A stretch of DNA of 64,000 nucleotides from assembly GCF_000024545.1 (NCBI RefSeq), contig NC_013947.1, positions 4,030,001-4,094,000 on the forward strand. The letters are read 5' to 3'. The notes below the pieces were generated by a model. It searched no databases and was not told the origin of the DNA. It saw nothing but the letters and a program-made list of their open reading frames with translations. This stretch comes from Stackebrandtia nassauensis DSM 44728 (GTDB lineage: Bacteria > Actinomycetota > Actinomycetes > Mycobacteriales > Micromonosporaceae). The translations under genes and the position numbers were made by a program. Positions 30,602-40,515 of the stretch are shown in pieces (position 1 is the first letter of the stretch; each line of letters begins with the position of its first letter).

Positions 30602-33600
30602 GACGCGCCTCCATTGCCTCGGCTTCGGCGCGCTCGGCGGCAGCCAGCGCGCGCTTGTACTCGACGGGGATGACCTTGGTGAAGCCGCCGGCGGCGCGTG
30701 GCCAGTCCGACAGCAGCCGAGCCGCGACGGCCGAACCGGTCTCGTCCCGGTGCTGCCGCAGCAGCTTGTGGAGTTCGGCGATGTCGCTGGCGCCCAGATC
30801 GTCCAGGTCCACCAGGGTCTGGTTGACGCGCGCCGGGTCGAGCCGGTGCACATAGGCCTGTCCGCCGGACATCCCCGCGCCGAAGTTGCGGCCGGTCGGT
30901 CCCAGCACCACGACAGTGCCGCCGGTCATGTACTCGCAGCCGTGGTCACCGACGCCCTCGACGACCGCGACCGCCCCGGAGTTGCGGACCGCGAAGCGCT
31001 CCCCGGCCCGGCCCCGGCAGTACAGCTCGCCGGAGGTGGCGCCGTACAGCAGCGTGTTGCCCGCGATGATGTTGTCCTCGGCGGCGAACTCGGCCGCCTC
31101 GTCGGGCCGCACCACGACCCGCCCGCCCGACAGTCCCTTGCCGACATAGTCGTTGGCGTCGCCGGACAGCCGCAGCGTGACCCCGGCGGGCAGGAACGCC
31201 GCGAAGGACTGGCCCGCGGTGCCGCGCAGCCGCACCGTGATGGTGTCGGCGGCCAGGCCGTCGCGGAACCGGCGGGTGACCTGCGAGCCCAAAAGGGTGC
31301 CGACGGAACGGTCGGTGTTGGCGACATCGACGTCGATCTCGATCGGGTCGCCGCTGGTCAGCGCCGGTGCGGCCAGTTCCACCAGCCGCTGGCCGAGGGT
31401 GTCGTCCAGTTCGTGTTCCTGGTCGCGGGAGCGGCGCAGGCTGGCGCCCTCGGGCAGTTCGGGCCGCCACAGCAGGTTCGACAGGTCCAGGGCCGCGGCC
31501 TTGGGGTCGTTGATGCTCTCGCGGCGGCGCAACAGTTCGGTGTGGCCGATGGCCTCGTCGAGGCTGTGCATGCCGAGGCTGGCCAAAAGCTCCCGCACCT
31601 CTTCGGCGATGTAGCGGAAGAAGTTCTCCACGAACTCGGCCTTGCCGGTGAAGTTCTCGCGCAGCTTGGGATTCTGTGTGGCCACGCCGACCGGGCAGGT
31701 GTCCAGGTGGCACACCCGCATCATGACGCAGCCGGACACGATGAGCGGCGCGGTGGCGAAGCCGTACTCCTCGGCACCCAACAGCGCGGCGACCACAACG
31801 TCGCGTCCGGTCTTCATGGCGCCGTCGACCTGGAGGCTCACCCGGTCGCGCAAACCGTTGCGCAGCAGGGTCTGCTGGGTCTCGGCCAGTCCGATCTCCC
31901 AGGGCGCCCCGGCGTGTTTGACGGAGTTGGCCGGTGCCGCGCCGGTGCCGCCGTCGTGCCCGGAGATGAGGACGACGTCGGCGTGCGCCTTGGCGACCCC
32001 GGCCGCGACCGTACCGACGCCCACTTCGGACACGAGTTTGACGTGGATGCGGGCGTCCCGGTTGGCGTGTTTGAGGTCGTGGATCAGCTGCGCCAGGTCC
32101 TCGATGGAGTAGATGTCGTGGTGCGGCGGCGGTGAGATCAGGCCGACGCCGGGGGTGGCGTGCCGGGTGGAGGCGATCCACGGGTACACCTTGTTACCCG
32201 GCAGCTGTCCGCCCTCGCCGGGCTTGGCGCCCTGGGCCATCTTGATCTGAATGTCGTCGGCGTTGACGAGGTATTCGCTGGTGACGCCGAAGCGGCCCGA
32301 GGCGACCTGTTTGACGGCACTGCGGCGCAGCGGGTCGTACAGCCGGTCGACGTCCTCGCCGCCCTCGCCGCTGTTGGACTTGCCGCCCAGGCGGTTCATG
32401 GCGATGGCCAGCGTCTCGTGGGCCTCGGCCGACAGCGCCCCGTAGGACATCGCGCCGGTGGAGAAGCGACGCACGATCGTGTCGACGTCCTCGACCTCGT
32501 CGATCGGGATCGGGGTGCGGCCCTCGGCGAAGTCGAGCAGGCCGCGCAGCGAACCGCTGTCGGCGGTCAGGGCGTCCACCTTGGAGGTGTACTTCTTGAA
32601 CACGTCGTACTGGCCCGAGCGGGTGGAGTGCTGGAGCAGGAACACCGTCTCCGGGTTGAACAGGTGCACCTCACCGTCGCGGCGCCACTGGTACTCGCCG
32701 CCGACGTCGAGCTCGGCGCCGTCGGTGTAGGCGTGGGCGTGGCGTTCGGCGACGTCGGCGGCGATGTCGGCCAGCCCGGCGCCGCCGATGCGGGAGTCGG
32801 TGCCGGTGAAGTACCGGTGCGTGAAGTTGGCGTCGAGACCGACGGCCTCGAAGACCTGGGCGCCGCAGTAGGACGACACCGTCGAGATGCCCATCTTGGA
32901 CATGATCTTCAGTACGCCCTTGCACAGGCCGGTGACGTAGTTGCGGATCGCGACGGCCGGGTCGGCCTCCAGCGCGCCGGTGGCGATCATGTCCTCGATG
33001 GACTCGAACGCCAGGTAGGGGTTGATGGCCGCGGCGCCGTAGCCCAGCAGCACCGCCGCGTGGTGCACGGTGCGGCAGTCGCCGGTCTCGACGACCAGCG
33101 CGATCTGGGTGCGGGTCTGTTCGCGCACCAGGTGCTGGTGCACCGCGGCGGTCAGCAGCAGCGACGGGATCGGCGCCAGGTCGCGGGTGGAGTCGCGATC
33201 GGACAGCACCAGGATCCGGACACCGTCCTCGATGGCCTCGGAGACGTGGCGGCAGATCTCGACGAGCCGGGCCTTCATCCCGGCCGCGCCGAGCCGGGCC
33301 TTGTACAGGCCCGACACCCGCACCGCCTTGAAGCCGGGCATGTCGCCGTCGGCGTCGATGGACAGGATCTTGGCCAGTTCGTCGTTGTCGATGACCGGAT
33401 AGGACAGTTCGATCTGGCGGCAGGACGCGGCCGAGGGCTCCAGCAGGTTGTGCTCGGGCCCGATCGTGACGCCCAGCGAGGTGACCAGTTCCTCCCGGAT
33501 GGCGTCCAGCGGCGGGTTGGTGACCTGCGCGAACAGCTGGGTGAAGTAGTCGTACAGCAGCCGGGGCCGCTTCGACAGGCTGGCCACCGGGGTGTCGGTT

Positions 33601-35102
33601 CCCATGGACACCACCGGTTCGGCGGCCGTGGCGGCCATCGGCGCCAGCAGCATCCGCAGCTCCTCCTCGGTGTAGCCGAAGACGCGCTGGCGGCGGCGCA
33701 CCGAGTCGTGGGTGTGGACGATGTGCTCGCGTTCGGGCAGCGAGTCCAGATGGTTCAGTCCGGCGTGGGTCCAGTCGGCGTAGGGATGCTCGGAGGCCAG
33801 GGCGTCCTTGATCTCGTCGTCGGCGATGATGCGCTTCTCGGCGGTGTCGACCAGGAACATCCGGCCCGGGGTCAGCCGTCCCTTCTCGGCGATGGACTCC
33901 GGCGGCAGGTCCACGACCCCGGACTCGCTGGCCAAGACGACCAGGCCGTCGGTGGTGCGGCACCATCGGGCCGGGCGCAGGCCGTTGCGGTCCAGGACGG
34001 CGCCGATCTGGGTGCCGTCGGTGAAGGCCACACAGGCCGGTCCGTCCCAGGGCTCCATCATGGAGGCGTGGAAGCGGTAGAACTCGCGCCGCTTGGGGTC
34101 CATGGTGGCGTGTGACTCCCAGGCCTCGGGAATCATCATCAGCATCGCGTGCGGCAGCGACCTCCCGCCCAGGTGCAACAGCTCGACGACCTCGTCGAAG
34201 TTCGCCGAGTCGGAGGAGCCGGGGGTGCAGATCGGGTACAGCCGCTTCAGTCGGCCGGGCAGGGCGCTGGTGGCCAGCTGTGCCTGCCGGGCGGTCATCC
34301 AGTTGCGGTTGCCGCGGATGGTGTTGATCTCGCCGTTGTGGGCGACCATCCGGTAGGGGTGGGCCAGCGGCCAGGACGGGAAGGTGTTGGTGGAGAACCG
34401 GCTGTGCACCAGCGCCAGCGCGCTGTCGAGGCGCTCGTCGTGCAGTTCGGGGTAGAAGGTGCCCAGCTGCGCGGGCGTCAGCATGCCCTTGTAGACGATG
34501 GTGCGCGAGGACAGCGAGATCACGGCGGCGTCGCAGGAGCGTTCCCGCAGCTCGCGTTCGGCCTGTTTGCGGACGGCGAACGCGCGCCGGTCGAGTTCGA
34601 TGCCGCGCGAACCGTCGTCGGCGGCCATGAACACTTGGACAACTTCCGGTGCGGCGGCCAGCGAGGCCGGGCCCAGACAGGAGGGGTCGACGGGGACGTC
34701 ACGCCAGCCCAGCACGGTCATGCCCTCGGTGACGGCGTATTTGGCGAGCACGCCGCGCACCCGCTCGGCGGTGTCGGGGCCGCAGAACACCAGCCCGGTG
34801 GCGTAACCGCCCGGCTCGGGCAGCGCGAAGTCGGTGACGGCGCGGTAGTACTCGTCGGGGACCTGCAGCATGATCCCGGCGCCGTCGCCGGAGTCGGGGT
34901 CGGCTCCGGCCGCGCCCCGGTGGGACATCCGGCACAGGCTGGACAGTCCGGCCTCGACGATGCGGTGGGCGCGGTGCCCGGCGACGTCGACGACGAAGGC
35001 CACGCCGCAGGCGTCGTGTTCGTTGGCCGGGTCGTACAGGCCCGCGGACGCTGTGTGGCGGTCGGCTGGCGGCGAAGTGAATGAGGGTACGGAAGATCGC
35101 AC
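30594..35102 (-). CDS. gltB: Glutamate synthase large (alpha) subunit
   Basis: This 1502-residue enzyme starts with a short propeptide; the Ntn-type glutaminase nucleophile is Cys32 (EHDACGVAF). The central domain and the FMN/3Fe-4S synthase domain ([17 protein letters not shown] near residue 1060; [15 protein letters not shown] with cluster cysteines) follow. The C-terminal beta-helix ([21 protein letters not shown]) closes the chain. GTG at 35102 follows AAGGAGG. It forms the gltBD operon with ammonia assimilation as its role. Confidence 0.98.
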   Translation of the reverse strand: MRSSVPSFTSPPADRHTASAGLYDPANEHDACGVAFVVDVAGHRAHRIVEAGLSSLCRMSHRGAAGADPDSGDGAGIMLQVPDEYYRAVTDFALPEPGGYATGLVFCGPDTAERVRGVLAKYAVTEGMTVLGWRDVPVDPSCLGPASLAAAPEVVQVFMAADDGSRGIELDRRAFAVRKQAERELRERSCDAAVISLSSRTIVYKGMLTPAQLGTFYPELHDERLDSALALVHSRFSTNTFPSWPLAHPYRMVAHNGEINTIRGNRNWMTARQAQLATSALPGRLKRLYPICTPGSSDSANFDEVVELLHLGGRSLPHAMLMMIPEAWESHATMDPKRREFYRFHASMMEPWDGPACVAFTDGTQIGAVLDRNGLRPARWCRTTDGLVVLASESGVVDLPPESIAEKGRLTPGRMFLVDTAEKRIIADDEIKDALASEHPYADWTHAGLNHLDSLPEREHIVHTHDSVRRRQRVFGYTEEELRMLLAPMAATAAEPVVSMGTDTPVASLSKRPRLLYDYFTQLFAQVTNPPLDAIREELVTSLGVTIGPEHNLLEPSAASCRQIELSYPVIDNDELAKILSIDADGDMPGFKAVRVSGLYKARLGAAGMKARLVEICRHVSEAIEDGVRILVLSDRDSTRDLAPIPSLLLTAAVHQHLVREQTRTQIALVVETGDCRTVHHAAVLLGYGAAAINPYLAFESIEDMIATGALEADPAVAIRNYVTGLCKGVLKIMSKMGISTVSSYCGAQVFEAVGLDANFTHRYFTGTDSRIGGAGLADIAADVAERHAHAYTDGAELDVGGEYQWRRDGEVHLFNPETVFLLQHSTRSGQYDVFKKYTSKVDALTADSGSLRGLLDFAEGRTPIPIDEVEDVDTIVRRFSTGAMSYGALSAEAHETLAIAMNRLGGKSNSGEGGEDVDRLYDPLRRSAVKQVASGRFGVTSEYLVNADDIQIKMAQGAKPGEGGQLPGNKVYPWIASTRHATPGVGLISPPPHHDIYSIEDLAQLIHDLKHANRDARIHVKLVSEVGVGTVAAGVAKAHADVVLISGHDGGTGAAPANSVKHAGAPWEIGLAETQQTLLRNGLRDRVSLQVDGAMKTGRDVVVAALLGAEEYGFATAPLIVSGCVMMRVCHLDTCPVGVATQNPKLRENFTGKAEFVENFFRYIAEEVRELLASLGMHSLDEAIGHTELLRRRESINDPKAAALDLSNLLWRPELPEGASLRRSRDQEHELDDTLGQRLVELAAPALTSGDPIEIDVDVANTDRSVGTLLGSQVTRRFRDGLAADTITVRLRGTAGQSFAAFLPAGVTLRLSGDANDYVGKGLSGGRVVVRPDEAAEFAAEDNIIAGNTLLYGATSGELYCRGRAGERFAVRNSGAVAVVEGVGDHGCEYMTGGTVVVLGPTGRNFGAGMSGGQAYVHRLDPARVNQTLVDLDDLGASDIAELHKLLRQHRDETGSAVAARLLSDWPRAAGGFTKVIPVEYKRALAAAERAEAEAMEARHG

Positions 35103-35364
35103 GCTGGTGGGCCTCCTTCGTCGTCACAAGTAACACCGGGGAAATCGGGTGTTCACAGGATTTGATCGGGACGACGTCGGCCCGTAATCGTGCAAGTGTA
35201 GGTGAGATCGGGGGTGGCTGTCACGGCCGTCCCGGGATTCGGTCAAAGCATGACAGGCCACCATTCGATCACGCAATCGAACACACTACGCTCGCCGATA
35301 CTCCGTGCGCCCCCTTGAACTTCCATCCCCGCACGGAGCAATAGATATTCGGAGAGAGAAGAAC
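35103..35364. other. Intergenic spacer between gltB and LppU-like gene
   Basis: This 262-base divergent spacer must hold the gltB promoter (minus) and the promoter of the 35365 gene. I see no ORF, riboswitch or strong repeat. A TTGAAC at 35315 and TAGATA at 35342 are spaced too far (21 bases) for a standard promoter. Confidence 0.4.
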
Positions 35365-36243
35365 ATGACTCAGCCACCGCCCTACCAGGGTGGCTACCCC
35401 CCACAGCAGGACCCTTACGGTTCCGGCGGTTACGGGCAGCAGAACCAGACGCCCAGCGGTTTCCCGCAGCAGGGCGGATCGCCCAGCGGCTACCCCCCAC
35501 CCCCCGGCGGATCGCCCAGCGGTTTCCCGCCCGCCGGTGGTGGCCCGGGAGGTCCTCCTCCGGTGCCCCCGCCCTCCGGGACGGGCAAGAAGATCGGCGG
35601 CATCATCGGCAGTATCGCGCTGGTGCTGCTCATCGGCATCGGCTGGATCGTCGTGAAGTACGTCATCGGTTCGGGCATCGGCTCGGCGGCGGACCACGCC
35701 ACCGGCGACACCCAGATCGCCGAGGAGGGCGACTGCACCACCAAGTCGAAGAACACCGTCACCACCGACGCCAGCGACGTCAAGGTCGTCGACTGCAAGG
35801 CGGAGGACGCGTTCTTCAAGGTCGTCAAGCGCATCGACGACCCGTCGGGCACCGACGGCGAGAAGGTCAGTGAGAAGGAGTGCGCCGGTACCGCGGCGGC
35901 CGACTACATCTACCTGGAGAAGACCGGCTCCGGCATCGACTGGGTCCTGTGCCTGGACCCGCAGGAGATCGACACCGCCAAGTTCGGTGAGATCCCGGCC
36001 AAGGCGGGCGAGTGCCTCAGCGACAACGAGGAGTACTTCGAGCTCGTCAAGTGCGACGACTCCAAGGCCGCCTACGAGGTGCTGACCGCCGAGGACAACC
36101 CGGACCAGTCACTGACCGACGGTGACTCGGCGTTCAACGCCATCTGTGACCCCAACTCGACGCTCTACTACACCAGCGAGAGCGCCAACAACGACGTTGG
36201 TCCGTACGACTGGTTCCTCTGTACGATCGAAGTGGCTAAATAG
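35365..36243 (+). CDS. LppU/SCO3897-like membrane-anchored Cys-rich protein (two modules)
   Basis: This 292-residue protein has a Gly/Pro/Gln-rich cytoplasmic head with repeats of the SPSGYPPPPGG type (residues 1-70), one transmembrane helix (about 78-98) and an extracytoplasmic part. That part contains two similar 4-Cys modules, at about 113-190 (GDC...VVDC...ECAG...LCL) and 208-290 (GECL...VKC...ICDP...LCT). The layout resembles actinobacterial LppU/SCO3897 family proteins, whose role is unknown. ATG at 35365 has GGAGAGAG upstream. A related one-module gene follows. Confidence 0.82.
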   Translation: MTQPPPYQGGYPPQQDPYGSGGYGQQNQTPSGFPQQGGSPSGYPPPPGGSPSGFPPAGGGPGGPPPVPPPSGTGKKIGGIIGSIALVLLIGIGWIVVKYVIGSGIGSAADHATGDTQIAEEGDCTTKSKNTVTTDASDVKVVDCKAEDAFFKVVKRIDDPSGTDGEKVSEKECAGTAAADYIYLEKTGSGIDWVLCLDPQEIDTAKFGEIPAKAGECLSDNEEYFELVKCDDSKAAYEVLTAEDNPDQSLTDGDSAFNAICDPNSTLYYTSESANNDVGPYDWFLCTIEVAK

Positions 36244-36251
36244 ATTTTTGA

Positions 36252-36286
36252 GGACACGGTGTGACCATCGTGGTCGCACCGTGTCC
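36252..36286 (+). terminator. Hairpin terminator after the two-module Cys-rich gene
   Basis: Stem 36252-36267 pairs with 36271-36286 with one G-T pair and a TCG loop, 8 bases after the stop codon. Confidence 0.75.
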
Positions 36287-36376
36287 GTTCTCATGACGGC
36301 AATTCTCGTCACGACCTGGCCTTTGACGTTAGGGTCGGCGATTGGGACGACACACCACTACTGCTTGGAGCAGGCC

Positions 36377-37144
36377 TTGACCTACCAGCCACCGGGCGAC
36401 CCGAACCAGAACCCGTATCAGCCGGGCCAGTATCCGCCACCGGAGCCGACGACTCCGATGGGGGGCCAGTCGGGTTGGCCGGATCCGTACCAGGCTCCGG
36501 ACCCCTATGGTCAGCCGCCGACGTCGGGACCCGCCTACGGGCAGCCGACCTCCGGGCAGCCCTATGGACAGCCGACTTCGGGACAGCCCTATGGACAGCA
36601 GCCGGGGGGCTTCGGCCCGGGCGGGCCGGGGATGCCGCCGCCTCCGCCGGGTGGTTTCACGCCCGGCGCGCCGCCGCCGTCCTCGGGCGGCAACGGCGCC
36701 ATGATCGGGATCATCATCGCCGTGGTGGCGGTACTGATTCTGGCCGTGGGTATCGGTGGGTTCTTCCTGATCCGGGGCGCCGCCAACGACTCCGCCGACG
36801 GTGGCGACGAGTCGACCACGAGTGAGTCCTCCAGCAGTTCCTCGGAGGAGACCACCAGCGCGCTGCCCTCGGAGACCTCCGACGACACCGGCAACTTCGC
36901 CGACGCCGCGCAGGCCGGTGACTGCCTCGACTATCCGACGGACCCCAACGACACCAAGGTCGTCGACTGTGGTGACTCCTCGGCCTACTACGAGGTCCTG
37001 GAGCGGGTGGACTCGCCGTCGACCACGGAGAACACCGACGAGGCCGCGGCGGCCGAGTGTGAGGGCACCAGTTTCGACTCCACGTTGTACCTGTTGGGCA
37101 GTGACGTGGCGGACCCGTTCGTGCTGTGCCTGAAGACCTTGTGA
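36377..37144 (+). CDS. LppU/SCO3897-like membrane-anchored Cys-rich protein (one module)
   Basis: This 255-residue protein has the same architecture as its neighbour: a Pro/Gly/Gln-rich head with YGQPTSGQPYGQ repeats, a transmembrane helix near residues 115-137, a Ser/Thr/Glu-rich linker and a single 4-Cys module (GDCLDYP...VVDCGD...AECEG...LCLK). TTG at 36377 is chosen because GGAG lies 8 bases before it and the repeat head begins there; upstream frame is a different, unrelated stretch. Function unknown; likely cell-envelope. Confidence 0.8.
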   Translation: MTYQPPGDPNQNPYQPGQYPPPEPTTPMGGQSGWPDPYQAPDPYGQPPTSGPAYGQPTSGQPYGQPTSGQPYGQQPGGFGPGGPGMPPPPPGGFTPGAPPPSSGGNGAMIGIIIAVVAVLILAVGIGGFFLIRGAANDSADGGDESTTSESSSSSSEETTSALPSETSDDTGNFADAAQAGDCLDYPTDPNDTKVVDCGDSSAYYEVLERVDSPSTTENTDEAAAAECEGTSFDSTLYLLGSDVADPFVLCLKTL

Positions 37145-37158
37145 CACCATAAGACGAC

Positions 37159-37198
37159 AAAGACCGTCCACACCGGATATCCGGTGTGGACGGTCTTT
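37159..37198. terminator. 40-bp perfect palindrome, bidirectional terminator
   Basis: A perfect inverted repeat centred on GGATATCC, ending in TTTT on the plus strand, lies between the convergent LppU-like and DoxX genes (15 bases after one stop, 13 before the other). Confidence 0.9.
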
Positions 37199-37210
37199 TC
37201 GCGTCGGCCG

Positions 37211-37759
37211 TTATCGCAGGAACGGCAGCGCGCGCACGAGCGGCGTGCGCGCCCACGCCTTGCCGAGGCCGAGGGTGTCCCCGGCGCGCGCGGCCGCCAG
37301 CGCGATGGCGGTGACGAGGTAGACGAGGTGTTCGTCCATGAAGGGGTTGTTCTCCAGCGGCAGCGAGGACAGCCACAGCATGCCCAGGAGGGCGATGCCG
37401 CCGATGGCGGCCACCCGCATGCCGATGCCGAGGATGAGCGAGACACCCAGGCCGCCCATGCCGAGCATGAACAGCCAGTCGGCCCAGACCTGCCCGCTCA
37501 TGGCGGAGAACAGCCCGGCGAAGGTTCCCTCGACGCTGCCGAGGTAACCGGCGGTGGGGCTGTTCCCGTCGAGCCAGGAGCCGTCGGAGGGGGTGCCGCG
37601 GCCGAGTCCCAGGAGTTTGTCCAGGAAGGCCCACAGGAAGATCCATCCCAGGCAGATCCGAGCGAGTGCCAGGGCCACGCGGGCGAACGGGGACAGTGGG
37701 GATTCGGGCTTGTCGTTGCTTTCGTGGGTGGATGCGGTGGGAGAGGCGATGTCGGTCAT
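37211..37759 (-). CDS. DoxX-family membrane protein under an iron box
   Basis: This 182-residue protein has a 30-residue hydrophilic start and four helices, with the DoxX motif GWIFLWAFLDKLLGLG near residue 45. Family members sit in respiratory or redox complexes. ATG at 37759 is preferred over ATG 37765 because AAAGG is at correct spacing. A near-consensus IdeR-type box (37796-37814) lies 37 bases upstream, so expression should rise under iron starvation. It ends at a bidirectional terminator. Confidence 0.85.
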   Translation of the reverse strand: MTDIASPTASTHESNDKPESPLSPFARVALALARICLGWIFLWAFLDKLLGLGRGTPSDGSWLDGNSPTAGYLGSVEGTFAGLFSAMSGQVWADWLFMLGMGGLGVSLILGIGMRVAAIGGIALLGMLWLSSLPLENNPFMDEHLVYLVTAIALAAARAGDTLGLGKAWARTPLVRALPFLR

Positions 37760-37795
37760 GTCCATGCCTTTGCGATTCGACGTCACGTATGCGAA

Positions 37796-37814
37796 TTAGG
37801 TAAGGCTAACCTCA
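37796..37814. promoter_or_regulatory. IdeR/DmdR-type iron box of the DoxX gene
   Basis: TTAGGTAAGGCTAACCTCA matches the consensus TTAGGTTAGGCTAACCTAA at 17 of 19 positions, a better match than the box of the siderophore operon. Confidence 0.88.
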
Positions 37815-37936
37815 CTAATTCGCCACGCTCACGATAGGGTGCGTCGAATATCACTGTAAAGACTCTAGACAGTATTTATGTAGATTTTTAGATATGTAGT
37901 AGTTGTCTTTTTTTCACTTAGTGCTGGACTTTCGGC
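37815..37936. other. AT-rich spacer between DoxX promoter and response regulator
   Basis: This 122-base stretch is unusually A+T-rich for the window (runs such as TTTTTTT and ATATGTAGT near 37890-37910). It holds no ORF. It contains the 3' region of the response-regulator gene and the upstream part of the DoxX promoter. Confidence 0.4.
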
Positions 37937-38557
37937 TCACAGCCGGATCAGCCGCCGTTCCAGCGCCGCGGCCACCGCGGCGGTACGGGAATCCACGTCG
38001 AGCTTCGCGTAGATGTGCACCAGGTGGGTCTTGACGGTGGCCTCGGTGATGAACAGCCGTTTGGCGATGGCCCGGTTGCTGTCGCCGCGCGCCAGCGCCC
38101 GCAGGATCTCCACCTCGCGCGAGGTCAGGGTGGTGCGCGGCTGCCGCAGGTGCCGCATCATCGAGTCGGCCACGGCCGGGCTGAGCACCGGCTCGCCACG
38201 CGCCGCCGCCCGGATCGCCGTGAACAGCTCCTCCGGCGGACCGGCCTTGAGCAGGTAGCCGCGGGCCCCGGCCTCCACCGCCCGCACCACGTCGGCGTCG
38301 GAGTCGTAGGTGGTCAGCACCAGGATCGCCGGGGGCGCGGGCGCGGCCAGCACGGTCTCGATGGTGGCCACCCCGTCCGGCCCCTCCCCCAGTTGCAGGT
38401 CCATCAGCACGATGTCGGGAGCGGACTCGGCGATGCCGCGCACCGCACCGGCGCTGTCGGAGGCCTCCCCCACGACCGTCATGTCGGCCTCGCCGTTGAT
38501 GAGCGCGGCCAGGCCCGCCCGCACCACCACGTGATCGTCGACGATGAATACCTTCAT
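37937..38557 (-). CDS. NarL/FixJ-family response regulator
   Basis: This 206-residue regulator has a receiver domain with acidic pocket DD (residues 7-8), phospho-acceptor Asp53 (LMDLQL), Thr switch and Lys104 (LLKAG), then a LuxR-type helix-turn-helix (LTSREVEILRALARGDSNRAIAKRLF, abridged, near 143-168). ATG at 38557 overlaps the kinase stop (ATGA), so the pair is cotranslated. It probably regulates the divergent HbpS-like gene or redox and iron genes, like SenR. Confidence 0.93.
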   Translation of the reverse strand: MKVFIVDDHVVVRAGLAALINGEADMTVVGEASDSAGAVRGIAESAPDIVLMDLQLGEGPDGVATIETVLAAPAPPAILVLTTYDSDADVVRAVEAGARGYLLKAGPPEELFTAIRAAARGEPVLSPAVADSMMRHLRQPRTTLTSREVEILRALARGDSNRAIAKRLFITEATVKTHLVHIYAKLDVDSRTAAVAAALERRLIRL

Positions 38558-39762
38558 GACGCCCGCTTTCGCTCGGGTGGCAACGGGATGCGCGCGGCCA
38601 GCGCCGTGCCCTCCCCCGGTGTGTTCTCAATGGTCAGTTCGCCGCCGAGTTCGGCCAGCCGGTCGCGCATCCCCGGGATGCCGTAGCCGCGTTGCGGCCC
38701 GGAGCCGGAGCCCACGTCCGCCCGCGCGAGGCCGTCGCCGGGCACGGGCTCGCCGACCGGGAAGCCCGCGCCGTCGTCGACCACGTCCAGCGACAGTTCA
38801 GCCCCCAGGAACGACAGGGTCACCACCGCGGCCGATGCGCCCGCATGCTCAACCACATTGGACAAGGCCGACTGCGCGACCCGCAGCACCGCCAGCCGGA
38901 CGCGGTCGTCCACGGTGGTCTCGACGCCCTCGAGCCGGAACCGCACCGCCACCGGGTTCTCGCGGTCCACGTCGGCGCACAGCACCCGCAGCGCCTCGGC
39001 CAGCGAGGTGTCGTCCAGCCGGGGCGGACGCAGGTCCCGCACGAACCGGCGGGCCTCGTCCAGGTTCTCGGCCGCCACCGCCCCGGCGCGTTCGACGTGC
39101 TCGCGGGCGGCGTCCGGATCGGTGCCCCAGACCCGTCCGGCGGCCTGCAACAGCATGCCCATACTGGACAGTCCCTGGGCGAGGGTGTCATGGATCTCGC
39201 GCGACAGCCGTTCCCGTTCGGCCAGCATCCCGGCCTCGCGCTGCGAGGCCGCCAGCGAGTCGCGGGTGGCGGCCAGGTCGTCGATGAGCCGCTGCCGCTG
39301 CGTGATCTCGTGGTTGAGCAGCCAGAAGAACGCCGCGATCATGACGGCGATGCCGATCGGCGCCAGGAACAGGCTCGGCTCGACGACGTCGGCGATGCGC
39401 ACGCCCCCGACGATGACCGCCAGCGTCAACACCACCGCAACCGCGATCGTGACCCGGCCGGGCAGCAGCCGCAGCGCCAGGAAGTACAACGGCACCGCGC
39501 ACCACGCGAACGACGGTGCCAGCTCCACCGTCACCAGCCACAGCACCACCACGGCGCCGAACCACACATAGCGCCACCGCGCGGTGGTGTAACCGGCCGC
39601 CGCGCCGCCCGCGTAGACCACCGCCAGCAGCAGGCTGCCGACCAGCGCGGCCACGGTCAGTCCGGTGACCTCGTGCCGGGCCACCAGCCGGGCCGCCGAG
39701 GAGGCCAGCAGCAGGAAGAAGGCGGCGTGCATGGCGCGGTCCACCCACAGGCGTGCGTTCAT
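38554..39762 (-). CDS. HisKA_3-type sensor histidine kinase (SenS-like)
   Basis: This 402-residue kinase has five transmembrane segments (about 12-28, 35-57, 66-81, 88-120 and 130-149), a coiled linker, the HisKA_3 dimerisation box with His191 (SREIHDTLAQGLSSMG) and an ATP-binding domain (SNVVEHAGA N-box; VVDDGAGFP; GYGIPGMRDRL). ATG at 39762 has AAGGAAGCC upstream. The pair faces a secreted HbpS/GlcG-like protein, the same arrangement as the SenS-SenR-HbpS heme/redox sensing system of Streptomyces reticuli. That assignment is inferred. Confidence 0.92.
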   Translation of the reverse strand: MNARLWVDRAMHAAFFLLLASSAARLVARHEVTGLTVAALVGSLLLAVVYAGGAAAGYTTARWRYVWFGAVVVLWLVTVELAPSFAWCAVPLYFLALRLLPGRVTIAVAVVLTLAVIVGGVRIADVVEPSLFLAPIGIAVMIAAFFWLLNHEITQRQRLIDDLAATRDSLAASQREAGMLAERERLSREIHDTLAQGLSSMGMLLQAAGRVWGTDPDAAREHVERAGAVAAENLDEARRFVRDLRPPRLDDTSLAEALRVLCADVDRENPVAVRFRLEGVETTVDDRVRLAVLRVAQSALSNVVEHAGASAAVVTLSFLGAELSLDVVDDGAGFPVGEPVPGDGLARADVGSGSGPQRGYGIPGMRDRLAELGGELTIENTPGEGTALAARIPLPPERKRAS

Positions 39763-39958
39763 GGCTTCCTTCTCGCGTCCTCGCCGCGTCCGAAGAGTCC
39801 ATATTAGGGTGTTGACCCGGTGCCGCATCCATCAAAAGGTGGAGATCGCGGCTCCATCGTCTCGGGCCGCCGTGCCCATCACACGTGCGATGGCGGCGGG
39901 CCCGGATCCGGGAAGCCTTGAGAGCACGAAAGCACAAGACTTCGAGAAAGGCACCATC

Positions 39959-40513
39959 ATGAACATCAAGTCCGTGAAGACCCGGGTCATCGTCGGAGCG
40001 CTGGGCGCGCTGGCCATCGTCGGCGGCGTCACCGGGGTGTCGGCGTATACCGCCAGCCCCGCCGACGCCAACCCGGCCACCACCGTCGCGGCCGCCGGGG
40101 ACGAGGCGGTCACCGAGACCAAGACGCTGTCGAGCGAGGCCGCGCTCAAGGCCGCCAAGGCGGCGCTGAAGGAGGCCGAGGAGCAGAACCAGCGGGTCAC
40201 GGTGGCCATCGTCGACCGGGCGGGCAACACCATCGCCCTGGTCAAGGGCGACGGCGCCGGACCGCAGACCCAGGAGTCGGCCGAGCGCAAGGCGTTCACC
40301 GCGGTGTCGTTCGGCAAGGCCACCAGCGAACTGACCGAGGGCGCCACCGGCGACGCCCCCAACATCTCCGACATCCCCGGCACCCTGTTCCTGGCCGGCG
40401 GCGTCCCGGTCACCGCCGACAAGGCCCCGATCGCGGGCATCGGCGTGGGCGGCGCCCCCAGCGGCGACATCGACGAGAAGATCGCCGAGGCCGGTCTGAA
40501 GGCGATCGACTAG
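39959..40513 (+). CDS. Secreted HbpS/GlcG-like heme-binding sensor protein
   Basis: This 184-residue protein has an N-terminal hydrophobic signal or anchor (about 11-30, VIVGALGALAIVGGVTGVSA) and a compact DUF336/GlcG domain (about 55-182, EQNQRVTVAIVDRAGNTIALVKGDGAGPQTQES, abridged; ITGGG-type end replaced by VTADKAPIAGIGVGG). HbpS of Streptomyces forms octamers that bind heme and signal to the SenS kinase. It is divergent from the kinase gene; ATG at 39959 has a GAGAAAGG site. An ankyrin lipoprotein gene follows after 2 bases. Confidence 0.85.
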   Translation: MNIKSVKTRVIVGALGALAIVGGVTGVSAYTASPADANPATTVAAAGDEAVTETKTLSSEAALKAAKAALKEAEEQNQRVTVAIVDRAGNTIALVKGDGAGPQTQESAERKAFTAVSFGKATSELTEGATGDAPNISDIPGTLFLAGGVPVTADKAPIAGIGVGGAPSGDIDEKIAEAGLKAID

Positions 40514-40515
40514 CC

